From: Chondrus crispus | Taxonomy: Eukaryota > Rhodophyta > Florideophyceae > Gigartinales > Gigartinaceae | Assembly (NCBI RefSeq): GCF_000350225.1 | Contig: NW_005178620.1 | Coordinates: forward strand, 62,001 to 126,000 | DNA length: 64,000 nucleotides | Direction: 5' to 3' | Shown here: in pieces, positions 1 to 10,112 of the stretch | How the letters are laid out: the number at the start of each line of letters is the position of its first letter | Position numbering within the stretch: the stretch's first letter is position 1 | The notes under the pieces: model-generated | Told to the model about the DNA's origin: nothing | The model's input: the letters and a program-made list of their open reading frames with translations, nothing else | The model's database searches: none | Program-made: the position numbers and the translations under genes

Positions 1-1616
1 GCCTTGTCCCAGAGGTGGTTACTGTAGACCTCCTCTGTCATGTTTGAACTCTGACGGAAGGAGGTCACGTCCCCAACCGCTTCGGAAATTACCTCGTCGG
101 TAGCATAGGTGCGCAACAGAAAGTTGACCACCTGGGGGTATGTCCGGAGCAGCTCGCGCCGCTCCACGTCAACCGCCATGGTATTTCCATTGAGACGGGA
201 CTGGAGTAGGGCGTGAGCCTGACCGGTGAGGTAGAATTGGAAGCACCACACGGCGGCTCCCTCGGTGATCCCGTTGTGGTCGCACGCCATCTTGAGGCGT
301 GCGAGGAATCCCAATACCGCAATCGGATCTTGACCGCTGAACGTGTGGGACCTCATCTGCACGTCCAGTTTTTTCCGGTAACGGTTAATGTGCCGCGCTA
401 CTGTGGAGTCGTAGCGCGAGCTACGCCGTTCCAGGCGGTAGGTCTTGTAGTTGACGGCCTTGGTAAACAGGTCATTGAGGGGCCTGATTACCGTGGGCCG
501 TCGCTCGTCGCTCGTCGGGGCAGCCCGGCGGCGTCTGCTCGAGTGACGAGGCCCCTCGTCCGACTCGGTGTGGTAGTCTTCCGAGTCGGACGGGTCGTGC
601 CGGTGCCGGTCTCGGCTTCTATCGCGGCGTGCCCTGTGGCTCCGCCTGCGAGAGCCTTCCGAACCGGATGGGTCATCATCGGAGGGGTATCCTCCCCCTC
701 CGGCATCGCGGTATCGCCCGTGGCGTGCCTCGCGGTTATCGCGGTATCGCCAGCGGCGTTCCTCGCGGTCTTCATCCGTCCTGTGACGGGGGTCTTCTGC
801 GTCGGAATACCGGGTGTATTCCGCTTCGGTCCTGTGCGTGCCGGGTGCACGTCTTCTGCTCAACCGGTACGGGTCCCGATTCTCTGTCTCGGGGAGCCCC
901 AGGCGGTTGTCTGTCCCGCGGGGGTCGCCCGTACCGGCGAGTATGGGGAGGACATTTTCTGTGGTCCTCCCTGTAGCACCGTGAACGGTTGGGAGATAGA
1001 TGGCTCTGCCCTCCGGGTGAGGGTCCATCCTATCAATCCCGGGTACGGCGCCGATCGGATCAGCGATATTAAAGCTTGAGCCCGGAACGGTTTCACGGCG
1101 CGGCGCCGGCGGCGGTACCGCGCCTCCCGTTTCGGTAAATGTCGTGGCCAGACGGATGGCCACGGCGGAGCTAATAGCTCCCTTTAGAGCCAATGCGGTC
1201 GGAGATTCGTCCTCCTCCGCGGCGAGCGCTGCCACCACCTCGTCGCGTACGAGGGGGGCGATCTTCTCGTCCAGCAGGGCGCGGAGCGCGGTGTCCGCAT
1301 GCTCCGCCACCAGTCTTGGTGCCGTTCGGTCGAGGCAAACCTGGACGACCTGAGGTAGTTCCTCAGCGAGGAAATCCTCCATCCAGGTTTGTAGTCGCGG
1401 GAGTAACGCGTCGTACAGTACTTGTACGCGGTTCCCCCCACCAGCCGGTAGCCCGGCGGTGGTGTCCGAAACGGAAGGGGTCTTCTGGCCCCTGGTAGAC
1501 GGCGGGCGTAGCAGGGCTTCCGGATTGTCGATCCGGGGGCGCTGTGCGCCTCTGCCACTGCGGGTACTTGCTCGCCCGGAGGCGGTATCTTCTCCGGCGG
1601 AATCCGCACGGTTCAT
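1..1616 (-). CDS. Gag of Ty3/gypsy-type LTR retrotransposon A (3' end outside window)
   Basis: This is a structural (capsid-type) retrotransposon protein, read on the minus strand from ATG at 1616 to the window edge without any stop, so at least 537 codons are open. The order is a Ser/Arg/Gly-rich N-terminus; a helical part around 1190-1440 containing FLAEELPQV and CLDRT; a very Arg/Asp-rich low-complexity middle (about 490-850); and a capsid-like part (1-420) with YRKKLDVQ, DPIAVLGFLARL, GAAVWCFQFYLTGQA and EVISEAVGDVTSFRQS. The same protein, broken, is found in element B (4400-6098). The ATG lies 127 bases inside the LTR edge at 1744, as expected for gag. The lack of stops contrasts with B and fits a younger insertion. 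Protease and polymerase of A would lie left of the window. Family assignment rests on B's adjacent reverse transcriptase. Confidence 0.72.
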   Translation of the reverse strand, partial: MNRADSAGEDTASGRASTRSGRGAQRPRIDNPEALLRPPSTRGQKTPSVSDTTAGLPAGGGNRVQVLYDALLPRLQTWMEDFLAEELPQVVQVCLDRTAPRLVAEHADTALRALLDEKIAPLVRDEVVAALAAEEDESPTALALKGAISSAVAIRLATTFTETGGAVPPPAPRRETVPGSSFNIADPIGAVPGIDRMDPHPEGRAIYLPTVHGATGRTTENVLPILAGTGDPRGTDNRLGLPETENRDPYRLSRRRAPGTHRTEAEYTRYSDAEDPRHRTDEDREERRWRYRDNREARHGRYRDAGGGGYPSDDDPSGSEGSRRRSHRARRDRSRDRHRHDPSDSEDYHTESDEGPRHSSRRRRAAPTSDERRPTVIRPLNDLFTKAVNYKTYRLERRSSRYDSTVARHINRYRKKLDVQMRSHTFSGQDPIAVLGFLARLKMACDHNGITEGAAVWCFQFYLTGQAHALLQSRLNGNTMAVDVERRELLRTYPQVVNFLLRTYATDEVISEAVGDVTSFRQSSNMTEEVYSNHLWDK

Positions 1617-1713
1617 CGTCGATGATCACTGGCGATCGACGCGGTGATTTTCGACCTCTTTCAATCCGATCGGTAGTTGCTCGCGCTGGCGATCCAGTGC
1701 GGGCTCAACCTCT

Positions 1714-1757
1714 GTAGTTTTCCCCTCCACAAGAGTACCAAAATGTGGTGTAACTAC
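1714..1757 (-). other. Conserved hairpin spanning LTR edge and primer-binding site, element A
   Basis: Outer arms 1714-1719 (GTAGTT) and 1752-1757 (AACTAC) are complementary. Inner arms 1727-1731 (CCACA) and 1744-1748 (TGTGG) also pair, placing the primer-binding site largely in the loop and inner arm. In element B the outer arms are different bases but still complementary. Confidence 0.55.
1724..1740 (-). other. Candidate primer-binding site of element A
   Basis: The minus strand reads TGGTACTCTTGTGGAGG, starting 3 bases inside the LTR edge. A leading TGG pairs with a tRNA CCA end, and this spacing is normal for LTR elements. The same 17 bases occur at 6208-6224 in B although the surrounding leader has diverged. 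I could not assign the tRNA. Confidence 0.6.
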
Positions 1758-2335
1758 CTTCGTCCCGACCACTCGGAACGAGGGGGGTTAGAGGTAAGGG
1801 AGCGCGCGACGCTGGGTAACCCACGCGAGCGCGAACCGTACGGAAGGACTCGAAAAGAGGGAAGGCTCACGTGGCCAGTGACGCGCAGCCGGTCGGTGGT
1901 GTCAGATCCGGACGGCCGGTCACGGGTTAGAAGCCTGAGACTTAGAGGTAAAACCGGACGTAGTTAGCAAAAAGCCGTAAAGGGAAGGGAGGCGAGTCTG
2001 CCCCCGTTTACTGGAACGGGGCAGGTGCCCCTGGTCTTAACCCCTCAGTGGGACGCCAGGACACCTGTCCCGCTACAGTAGCTGTTACATACTGTATACC
2101 AGCTACTGTACTAAATTGGCTAATTTGTGCCATTAACCACTAATTGCTAATTACTTACCGGATGGTCGCACACGTGTGCCCGTGGCCACGGCCGGCGCCA
2201 ACGGTTGTGTCACGTGTACGCCGTGGAGGTACTACTGTGCTCGCAGCGGGCGCGTGCACGATTACTACAGTAGTAACCGCCCGTCTCGGGGGTTCTCATC
2301 TCCCACCGGGGGTCGCGGTGTGGAGTTGTACCACA
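1744..2335 (-). repeat. 5' LTR of retrotransposon A (592 bp)
   Basis: On the plus strand the repeat opens with TGTGGTGTAA and closes with TTGTACCACA, so it has the TG...CA ends of an LTR and 5-bp inverted ends TGTGG/CCACA. The left edge sits next to the primer-binding site. The right edge abuts the interrupted pol gene of element B and is followed by GGTAC (2336-2340), a candidate 5-bp target duplication. It aligns along its length with the LTR at 6227-6894, with heavy divergence. Being next to the gag leader and primer site makes it the 5' LTR of a minus-strand element. The 3' LTR lies outside the window. Confidence 0.7.
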
Positions 2336-4252
2336 GGTACCACGCGTTGCAGGGTCCCGTCCAGCGGGGACGTCCTCACGAGAAATCCGTAACAGTCGAT
2401 GTCGAACTTCGAGTTCGGCGTCCCGACGGTTTCCGCGGCGAAGCGACAGAAGGCGTCCTCAGCTTGTTCGCGTATAAATTCCTCAACCGAGATGGACGCA
2501 GCGTCGCGTTTCTCGAGAGTTATCGCGAGCGCGTGACAACCGTCCGGACGGTCTTGCGGCGGGTCCCAGTGCACATTGTCCAGGAGGGCCTCGCTGCCCT
2601 CATCGTACTGGACCACGAAGCACGGAACCTCATCATCGACCGGTTCGGTGTCTCCTCCATCGGTACGTAAGCTCGATACGCCGTCCGCGAGTTGGTGCTT
2701 GACGCCTGGGCGGTACTGTACCTCGTAGTCGTACTCCGCCAAGCGCAGGCGCCAGCGAGCGAGCCGACCGGAACTGTACGCTAAATTGAGGACCCAGCGT
2801 AGGGCCTCGTGATCCGTGCGGAGGTTGAACGCGCTTCCGTATAGGTACGGCCGTAGGGTGAGGATGCTCCACACTACGGCCAAGCATTCCTTTTCAGTAG
2901 TCGTATAATTGCGCTCCGCATCAGTCAACGCGCGGCTCCAATAGCCGATCGGTCGGGTACCTCCATCCGGTTGCTCCTGTAGAAGGGCGCAACCCACTTG
3001 TTGTCCGCACGCGTCGGTGTCTAGCGTATATTTCCGTCCGTAGCGGGGCAGCGCGAGGATTGGTGGCGACACGAGGCGCCGCTTCAATTCCTCAAACGCC
3101 GCGTATTCCGCATCGGTTAAGATCTCGAACTCGTAGGGCTGATTCTTGCCGGTCTTCTTATTCAGCGCCGCGGCGATCTTCGCGAATCCTTGCACAAACC
3201 GTCGGTAAACGTTGCACATCCCGAGAAAGGATCGCAGTTCCGTTTGGTTCGTAGGCGCGCACGCGCGCTCGATCGCGATGACGTTGCGTCGCTCCACCTC
3301 CAACCGTCCCGGACGAATGACGTGCCCGAGATAGGTTACGGAGGTGTCGAAAAACGCGCACTTCGCCAATTTTAGCGACACGCCCGCGGTATGTAGAAGC
3401 CGTAGTACCTCGCGCACGTGTGCCATATGTTCCGTAACGGTTCGCGAGTAGACGATGACGTCATCGAGGTAGACCAACGCGGTCTCCCATTTCACGCGGG
3501 ACAGGATGATGTCGACCGCTCGTTGAAATGTCGCGGGCGCGTTTTTGAGACCGAACGGCATGCGTAGAAAGCGATAGAGGCCCGAATGCGACGCGAACGT
3601 AGTTTTATCGCGGTCCTCCTCGGCGATCTTCACCTGCTAATACCCGCTATTACAGTCTAGCGTGGTAAAGACAGTGGCATCGCCGAGCGAGTCGATACAT
3701 TCGTCCATGCGCGGTAGTGGATAGGAGCCGCGAACCGTAACGGCGTTTAGCTTGCGATAGTCCACGCAGAACCGCATGGTCCCGTCCTTTTTAGGGACGA
3801 AGACCACGGGGCTCGCCCATTCGGCCGATGTCGGTTCGATGACTCCCGCGCGCAGCATGCGGTCGATTTCCTTCTTCTCCTTCTCGCGCGCGATGGGTCC
3901 GGCTCGGTAGGGTGCTTGGTAGATCGGCTTCGCGCCGGGCTTCAGCTCGATGCAATGCTTCGTAGCATCGATCTTACCCAAGTGGCCGGACCACACGTCC
4001 TTGAACTCGGACAGCATGTCCATAATTTCCGACCGGACGGTACTGTCTTCTGCACCAATATGGACGTCTTCTTCCCACGAGCGGGTCTTCTCCGCGTCCG
4101 TATCGGTCCGCTCATCCGCGTTAGCGGGATTGCCACTGTGAGCGTCGTCCGTTTCCGGCTCTTCGCGTCGCGCGCCTCCTCCCGTAGCGGTGGTGGATTT
4201 AATTCTGCCATCGTCCGTAACGGGTCCTTCTCGTCGCGCACATTCCCCCGCG
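2336..4252 (-). pseudogene. Broken pol (reverse transcriptase-RNase H) of Ty3/gypsy element B
   Basis: Read from right to left this is a gypsy-type polymerase: a linker rich in charged residues, then reverse transcriptase (ASPVVFVPKKDGTMRFCVDYRKLN, split here only by description; FTTLDCNSGY; PFGLKNAPATFQRAVD; catalytic YLDD at about 3466), then RNase H (TLDTDACGQQ, EKECLAVVW, LRTDHEAL). A TAG at 3634-3636 replaces the Trp that normally follows SGY in the family, so translation would stop inside the polymerase. The final RNase H motif reads LADGVSSL where ADALSR is usual. Coding ends abruptly at 2336, after RVVPV and before any integrase, because the LTR of element A begins there. The right end runs into the N gap, so protease and the gag-pol junction cannot be read. 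Non-functional remnant. Confidence 0.85.
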
Positions 4253-4352
4253 NNNNNNNNNNNNNNNNNNNNNNNNNNNNNNNNNNNNNNNNNNNNNNNN
4301 NNNNNNNNNNNNNNNNNNNNNNNNNNNNNNNNNNNNNNNNNNNNNNNNNNNN
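4253..4352. other. Assembly gap (100 N)
   Basis: Exactly 100 N, the usual placeholder for a gap of unknown size, inside element B. It is flanked by a perfect 16-base inverted repeat, 4237-4252 (starting CGCACATTCC) and 4359-4374 (ending GGAATGTGCG). Confidence 0.95.
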
Positions 4353-4399
4353 CCCACCCGCGGGGGAATGTGCGGTGCGCGCACCTGCGCGCACGTCGC

Positions 4400-6098
4400 T
4401 GGCAGAAGTCCCTCACCGAAAAGGGACTTCAAGCGCCTGTCCGGAAATACGGTTCCGCAGTGCAACGCCTTGTCCCATAACTGGTTACTGTACACCTCCT
4501 CCGTCATATTTGAGCTCTGACGGAAGGAGGTGACATCACCGACCGCTTCGGAAATAACTTCGTCCGTCGCGTACGTGCGTAATAAAAAGTTAACGACTTC
4601 CGCGTAGGTTTCGCATCCACCGCCATGGTGTTTCCGTGTAGCCTGGACTGGAGCAAAGCGTGAGCCTGCCCAGTCAAGTAGAACTGGTAACACCATACGG
4701 CCGCGCCTTCGCTGACCCCATTGTGGTCGCAGGCCATGTTGAAGCGCGCGAGAAACCCTAGCACCGCGATTGGATCTTGACCACCGAATGTGTGGGTTTT
4801 CAGCTGGACGTCCAACTTCTTCCGATATCGGTTAACTCGCCGCGCGGTACTCGCGTCGTAGCGCGCGCTGCGATTTTCCAGCCTATACGTGCGGTAGTCG
4901 ACGGCCTTGGGGAACAGGTCGTTCAGCGGCCTGATCACCGGCAACCGTTTCGGATCCCGCCTCGGGGCAGACCGGCGGTCTCTGCCCCTGCGATGGCGGT
5001 CTCCTTCTTCGCCGGGGCTACTGTAGCCCTCCGGATCGGAGTCTTCTCGCCGGAACCGACGTCGGTCGCGCGCACTGCGGCCTCTGCGGTCGCTTCTGCG
5101 CGATCCGCCCGACTCGGTGTCCTCGTCATCGGAGGGGTATCCACCTCCTCCGGCATCGCGGTATCGCGTATAGCGTCCTTCGCGGTTATCATCGGAGGGG
5201 TAACCGACCCCTCCGGCATCGCGGTATCGCGCGTAGCGTCTGTCGCGGTTCTTGCGCGTCGCCCTGTGGCGACGTCTTGTGTCTTCTTCCTCGGAGGGGT
5301 TTTCTGTACCCTCCGAGGTGTAGCCTTAAGCGCCGGGCGCGCTTCTTCTGCTCGACCGATACGGCTGTCGCTTTTCTGTCTCGAAGCGCCCCAGGCAGTT
5401 TTCTGTCCCGCGGGGCCAGCCGTATCGGCGAGTACGGGAGGGCCATTTTCTGTGGGCCCTCCTGTAGCACCATAAATTGGTGGAAGGTAAATGGTCTTAC
5501 CCTCCGGGTGAGGGGCCATTGTACCGATCCCGGGTGCGGCGCCGATCGGTTCAGCGCGCGTTAGCGTAGGATCCGGAGCGGTTGAGTCGCGCTGCTCGCG
5601 TGCGTCGACTCCTGCTCCGGCGAAGGTCGTGGCCAGACGATTGGCCACGACGGAGCTGATCGCTCCCTTTAGAGCCGTGCCGGACGGGGATTCTTCATCC
5701 ACAGTGGTGAGCGCGGTCACCACCTCGCATTGGACTTGAGCGGGTAGAAGTTCGTCCAAAAGCGGTGGTATCGCGCTGCGTACGTGCGCGTCCACGAGCG
5801 CGGGCACCGTTCGGTCGAGGCATACGCGCGCTACCTGGGGGAGTTCCGTAGCGAGGAACTTCTGGACCCAGGCCTGGATGCGCGGCTGAATCGCGTCGAC
5901 CATTCATTGGACGCGATTCTCAGTGCCTGCCGACGCGGCCGGCGTAACATCCGATGCGGACGCTCGCGTGCGGCCCGGTCGCGGTGGCGGTCGCAGCAGG
6001 GCTTCGGGGTTCCCCACCCGGGGGCCCGGTGCGCCACTGCCACTGCGGGTGCTCAGACGCCCGGAGGCGGAGTCTCCCCCTTGATCCGGTCGGTTCAT
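4400..6098 (-). pseudogene. Broken gag of Ty3/gypsy element B
   Basis: The counterpart of the Gag at 1-1616, with ATG at 6098, 128 bases from the LTR edge. The reading frame is interrupted by an in-frame TGA at 5904-5906 (after NRVQ, where element A continues). Frameshifts follow near 4940 and near 4600-4690, so the protein survives only as three pieces: 5904-6098, 4935-5903 and 4504-4944, with the tail (VISEAVGDVTSFRQSSNMTE) in another frame. The 4935-5903 piece contains an imperfect repeat of RDTAMPEE-type segments and an Arg/Thr/Pro-rich region. Capsid-like motifs (YRKKLDVQ, DPIAVLGFLARFNMACDHNG) match A. Clearly dead, and older than A. Confidence 0.75.
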
Positions 6099-6198
6099 CG
6101 TCGAATACGCTTCGCGATCGACGCGGTGATTTCTCAACCTTTTCCGTCCGTACGGTTCTGCGCGCGGTCGAGCGAATACGCGTGCGGCTCAACCTCAA

Positions 6199-6239
6199 GA
6201 GTTATCCCCTCCACAAGAGTACCAAATGTGGGATAACTC
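6199..6239 (-). other. Conserved hairpin and primer-binding site, element B
   Basis: Arms 6199-6207 (GAGTTATCC) and 6231-6239 (GGATAACTC) are perfectly complementary, with inner arms CACA 6212-6215 and TGTG 6227-6230. The 17-base primer-binding site is 6208-6224 and is identical to that of element A, starting 2 bases from the LTR edge. Confidence 0.6.
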
Positions 6240-6894
6240 CTCTCCGCCCTGGGTTGGGTGAGAGGCGGAGGCTTTAGCGAGGGAGCACGCGGCGCGGACG
6301 CGACGCGCTAATTGAACCGATCGGACGAGCTCGCGAAAAGGGAGTGGCTCACTGGCCGGTTACGCGCAGTCGCCCCGTGGTGCGTGAACAGGAGCGACCG
6401 GTAACGGGTTAGAAGCCAGCGCGCGCCACAGACAACCGAAAACGGACGTACGTAGGCGCAAAAGGGACGGGGGCGAGCTTGCCCCAGTTTACTGGTGGGG
6501 ACGGGTGTCAGGTCTTAACCGCTCAGAGGGACGCCTCGGACACCTGTCCCAGTGTACAGTACCTGCCGCTTAGTGCGTACCAGGTACTGTACGCAATTAA
6601 AAAACTAGCGCCTCAATTCCTAATTACCGCGCGGACGCTGCAGGTACACGTGTGTACTACTGTACACACGCGCTGCTTACAGACTACCGCACGGATGCCA
6701 CGTGTGCTAGCGTACACGCGTAATACTAGCAAACTACCGCTTGGCCGACACGTGCACTACTGTACACGTACGCCAGATTACGACCACTCGGCACGAGCCC
6801 GCTCCCTACACGTGGGCACACCCGCCCACGTGTACACCGTGCACGGCCGCACGGATAATAATCTCCCCGCGCGCGCGTCCGTCGTTATACTACA
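6227..6894 (-). repeat. 5' LTR of retrotransposon B (668 bp)
   Basis: It opens TGTGGGATAA and closes GTTATACTACA on the plus strand. The closing end (minus strand TGTAGTATAAC) matches the corresponding end of the A LTR (TGTGGTACAAC) at 9 of 11 bases, which sets the border at 6894. Blocks such as the region around 6460-6600 align with 1980-2115 of the A LTR. The next five bases, GTTTT (6895-6899), would be the target duplication, but the other end is not in the window. Confidence 0.62.
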
Positions 6895-7249
6895 GTTTTC
6901 AATGTGGGGACACCACCCCACCCGCCGTTCGCTACCGAGTTTCCGAAATCGGACAAGCCCAAGAAGGCAAACAGACCCCGTCGGACGTTTAAGAAAAACC
7001 CGAAAAAGAACAGGGCACGAGACCGGAGTCGGAATATTCTTAAGTCTCGAACGGGTGACCCTTTCAAGGTCGACGGAGCGTTGGAGAAGCGACCGCGCCT
7101 CTGTCGTTGGCGGTCAACTGATCCCGTACGGATCGCATTTGCCGAAACAATACTTGCGAAAGGACAGGACAAACCCGGAACGGATTTTATTTCAGTTCGC
7201 ACAGGGTATGTAGTCATCTTGGTAAACTGTACCACCCGTCTCGGAAAAA

Positions 7250-8975
7250 TACCGACGTCCTTTTAAAAAGGATAGGTGGTCGACGGCGGCCTGTAGACTG
7301 CAGTCAAGTCCGAATCGGTCAAAAAGGGGGGGACAAACCCTTAAGGGACGAACTCGGAAACCTAATGATGTCCTGTACCGTCCGGGTTGGTCGTCCAAAG
7401 GAGAGGGGTAAGGCTTCCAAATCTTTGAAGTCCGAATCAGAACTGTACAGGAGCCCAGAAGGGCCCACCAACCGGCTTGGGATAACTTTGCTTACCATGT
7501 CGGGACGGCGCCACAGACCAGGTCCGACGCCTAAAACGGGAATTGGAAAGGACCGGGTTGGTCATCCCAAGGGGGCAAGCTCGACATTCCGCCTCCGAAG
7601 GTCAGGCAAGAAGGAGAAAAACCCAATGGGAACGCCTGCAGAACAGTGGCACCGATTCAAGACGACGGTTCGCAAGGCCGATTTTAGGGAACGGCCAATG
7701 GGAGCTCGTTAATTGACAAAAACCGTACTCAGAAGAAAAACAGGCACGATTTTCTTAAAAAATGCCGTTTTTCACTGTTGACACGACGTCCCCATCGGGT
7801 AGCTACAAGCCTTACGAAGGGAAATTGGTACGCCACAGTGGTGTTGGAAACCCGTGGACGACCAACTTTGGACTTACCGCTCACACGGATGACGGACGAA
7901 ACCCATTTCGGGACATCACGGACACGCCCGGCAGCTGGTGGCCACCGTGGACCTGGCCGCATTTGCGCATGCCGTCGCTATGCGCGCCACGGGCCGGCGT
8001 GCCGCTACCGCTCGTCGCTTTCACGCTGGGTCACGCCGCCGGCGCTATACTACGCACTACTGCGCGTCGCCTGCCGTTGGGTCACACCGCTATCGGAAAA
8101 TTGGCCATGTCCTTTTAAGGGAATCAGAGATCGGCCTCAGGTGGTAGAGGTCAGCAAAGCCCGAATCGGTCACAAAAAAGAGAACCTCAAGAGGACGAAG
8201 CCGATAAACCGGATAAGGTCCTATGCCGCCCGGATCGGTCGTTCTGAGGAGAGGGGTGAGGTTTCCATTCGGACTGGCCCATAAGGGAAAAATTAATCGA
8301 GATCCCGCCGAGTCGGTCCCGTCAAGTCGGGCCCCAAAGGGCAGACCCGTCAGGGAAAATTTGACCGAGACCATGTCAGGTCGGTTCCCACAGGGAAAAA
8401 TTAATAGGGACCACGTTGGGTCGGTCCCCAAAGGGCAGACCCGTCAGAGAAAAATTGACTGAGACCATGTAAGGTCAGTTCCCACAGGGCAGAGCCCTCA
8501 GGGAAAAATTAATAGGGACCACGTTGGGTCGGTCCCCAAAGGGCAGACCCGTCAGGGAAAAATTGACCGAGACTATGTCGGGTCGGTCCCCATGACAGGG
8601 GCAGGCCCGTCAGGGAAACATTGACCGAGACCATGTCGGGTCGGTCATCCCGAGAAGGGGGCACAAGCTCGACATTCCGCCTTCGAAGGTCGAGCAGAAA
8701 AAAGAAACACCCAATGGGGACGCCCCGCGGGACAGTGGTGGCGGTTCAAGGAGGCGTTTGGAGAGTCCCGATTTTAGGGAACACCCAATGGGAGCTCGTC
8801 AACAGGACGACGTCCACCCGCAGGGAGAGAAAAACAGGCAAGTTTTTGCTTGGAAAAAGGCTGTTTTTAGTCCAGAGACCAAGAGGCCGATGACGGACCA
8901 GACCCCATTCTGGGAGAGCACGGACACGCCCCGCCGCTGGTGGCCACCCTTGACCTGGCCGCCCTCGCGCCCGCC
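7250..8975. repeat. Diverged direct duplication, two copies of about 0.8 kb
   Basis: Two non-coding segments repeat in the same order: about 7250-7980 and about 8100-8975. Shared landmarks are CCTTTTAA at 7258 and 8110; CCGAATCGGTCA at 7309 and 8160; a block near 7372-7419 and 8220-8266 containing GGAGAGGGGT; AGCTCGACATTCCGCC at 7578 and 8668; CCAATGGGAGCTCGT at 7696 and 8787; and GGACACGCCC...TGGTGGCCACC at 7919 and 8921. Open frames across them are interrupted and not shared. I see no recognisable protein. It is probably relics of an unclassified repeat family next to the LTR elements. Confidence 0.6.
8285..8665. repeat. 54-bp minisatellite
   Basis: A unit beginning GGGAAAAATT and containing GGTCGGTCCCCAAAGGGCAG recurs at 8285, 8353, 8393, 8447, 8501, 8555 and 8613. 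The three central spacings are exactly 54 bases. Alternate units share AATAGGGACCACGTTG or GACCGAGACCATGTC, suggesting a two-unit higher-order repeat. It sits inside the second copy of the 0.8-kb duplication and is absent from the first. Confidence 0.8.
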
Positions 8976-9552
8976 GACTCGGCGCCGACTACGCGCGCCT
9001 CCTCCGCTCCTCGGCCGCACTGCGCGTCGCCTTTCCACTGACTGCCGACGCCGTTACCACTGCCGAGCCCGCCCGCGATGATCGACCCGCGCCCCACCGC
9101 AAGCGCGCACGCACGCGCTGCGCAAAGCGCCGCCGCCTGCCTAAACGCCCACGTCGACGCCGTCGGCGCGCCCGTAGCCCGGCGCCCCCCGCCGCGCTGG
9201 CCCCGCTGCGCTCGCGCTCGGCGACTCCGCGCGCCCCCTCCGCTCCTCGGCCGCACCTCGCGCCGCCTGCCCGCTGACACCTGCCGCCGCGCACGCGCCG
9301 CCGGCGCGCAAAAGCAGCCTCGCCCCGCTGTTCGCCGCCACCGCCGCGGCACCGCCCCACGGGGGCAGACCGAAACGGACGAGACCCTTCCTTGGATGCG
9401 CGCAAACCGCAGGCGGCCAGTGCCACCCCTTACTTGAAGGCACTGTACCGCCCCGGTCTGCGACAACGCGTACAGTCCGGCGACGGTATGGCGCATTTCG
9501 CGACGTACCTGGCGCAAATCCGGGCGCGTGCCGCCGCCCTCACAGGGCGTGC

Positions 9553-9775
9553 CAAGACCGATCCGGAAAATCTGCGAAAATTGTAGCGCACGGGCGACAC
9601 GTGGATGCTACTTTCGTGGCACCTCTCGCCCGAGGCGCGCCAAGGCCGATTCGGAAAATATGCGAGAATTATAGCGCGCAGGCGACACGTGGATGCTACT
9701 GTCGTGGCACCACTCGCCCAGGGCGCGCCCAGGCCGATTCAGGAAATCTGCGAAAATTGTAGCGCACGACGGACA
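9553..9775. repeat. 88-bp tandem repeat upstream of the eIF2B-like gene
   Basis: About 2.5 copies start at 9553, 9641 and 9730. Shared landmarks are GGCCGATTCGGAAAAT, GCGAGAATTATAGCGC and CGACACGTGGATGCTACT. The last copy ends about 130 bases before the candidate start of the next gene. The flanking 9000-9550 is very GC-rich and I see no gene in it. Confidence 0.7.
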
Positions 9776-10112
9776 CACATTACTGCCTCCTTTGCTGCTT
9801 CCCCATCCCGATCCCGTTCTTCTGGAACACCGATTGGTTCAAGCGCAAGTGCCAGCCGCGCCGCGACCCCCGCTCCCCATCGTCGCGCACCACGGACGTC
9901 TAACCATGCCGTCGCCGCGCCCCGCCGCGCCCGCGCCGAGCAGCACCGACGCCATCCTGTCGCACGAGGCCTCGCTGCGCCGCTAGATACTCGCGCTGCA
10001 GGAGTCGGCCCCCGCCGACGCCCGCCTGCAGCTCGCCCACCTGCTCTCCTCCTCCTCCTCCTCCTCCGCCGCCGCCGCCTTCGGCCGCTCCGCCTCCCCC
10101 GGGCTGCGCGCC

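Noticed and set aside
213-1079. 288-codon plus-strand open frame
   Set aside because: Begins with GTG and lies antisense to the conserved Gag frame of element A.
8867-9517. 216-codon minus-strand open frame
   Set aside because: Very GC-rich Ala/Arg/Gly composition, TTG-type start, repeat region, no motif.
9984-9986. Idea that TAG is a reassigned sense codon (TAG in eIF2B-like, elongin C-like and reverse transcriptase frames)
   Set aside because: The expected residues differ between sites (Trp in one, Gln in another), and intact genes such as ORC2, TM9SF and V-ATPase subunit a end in TAG.
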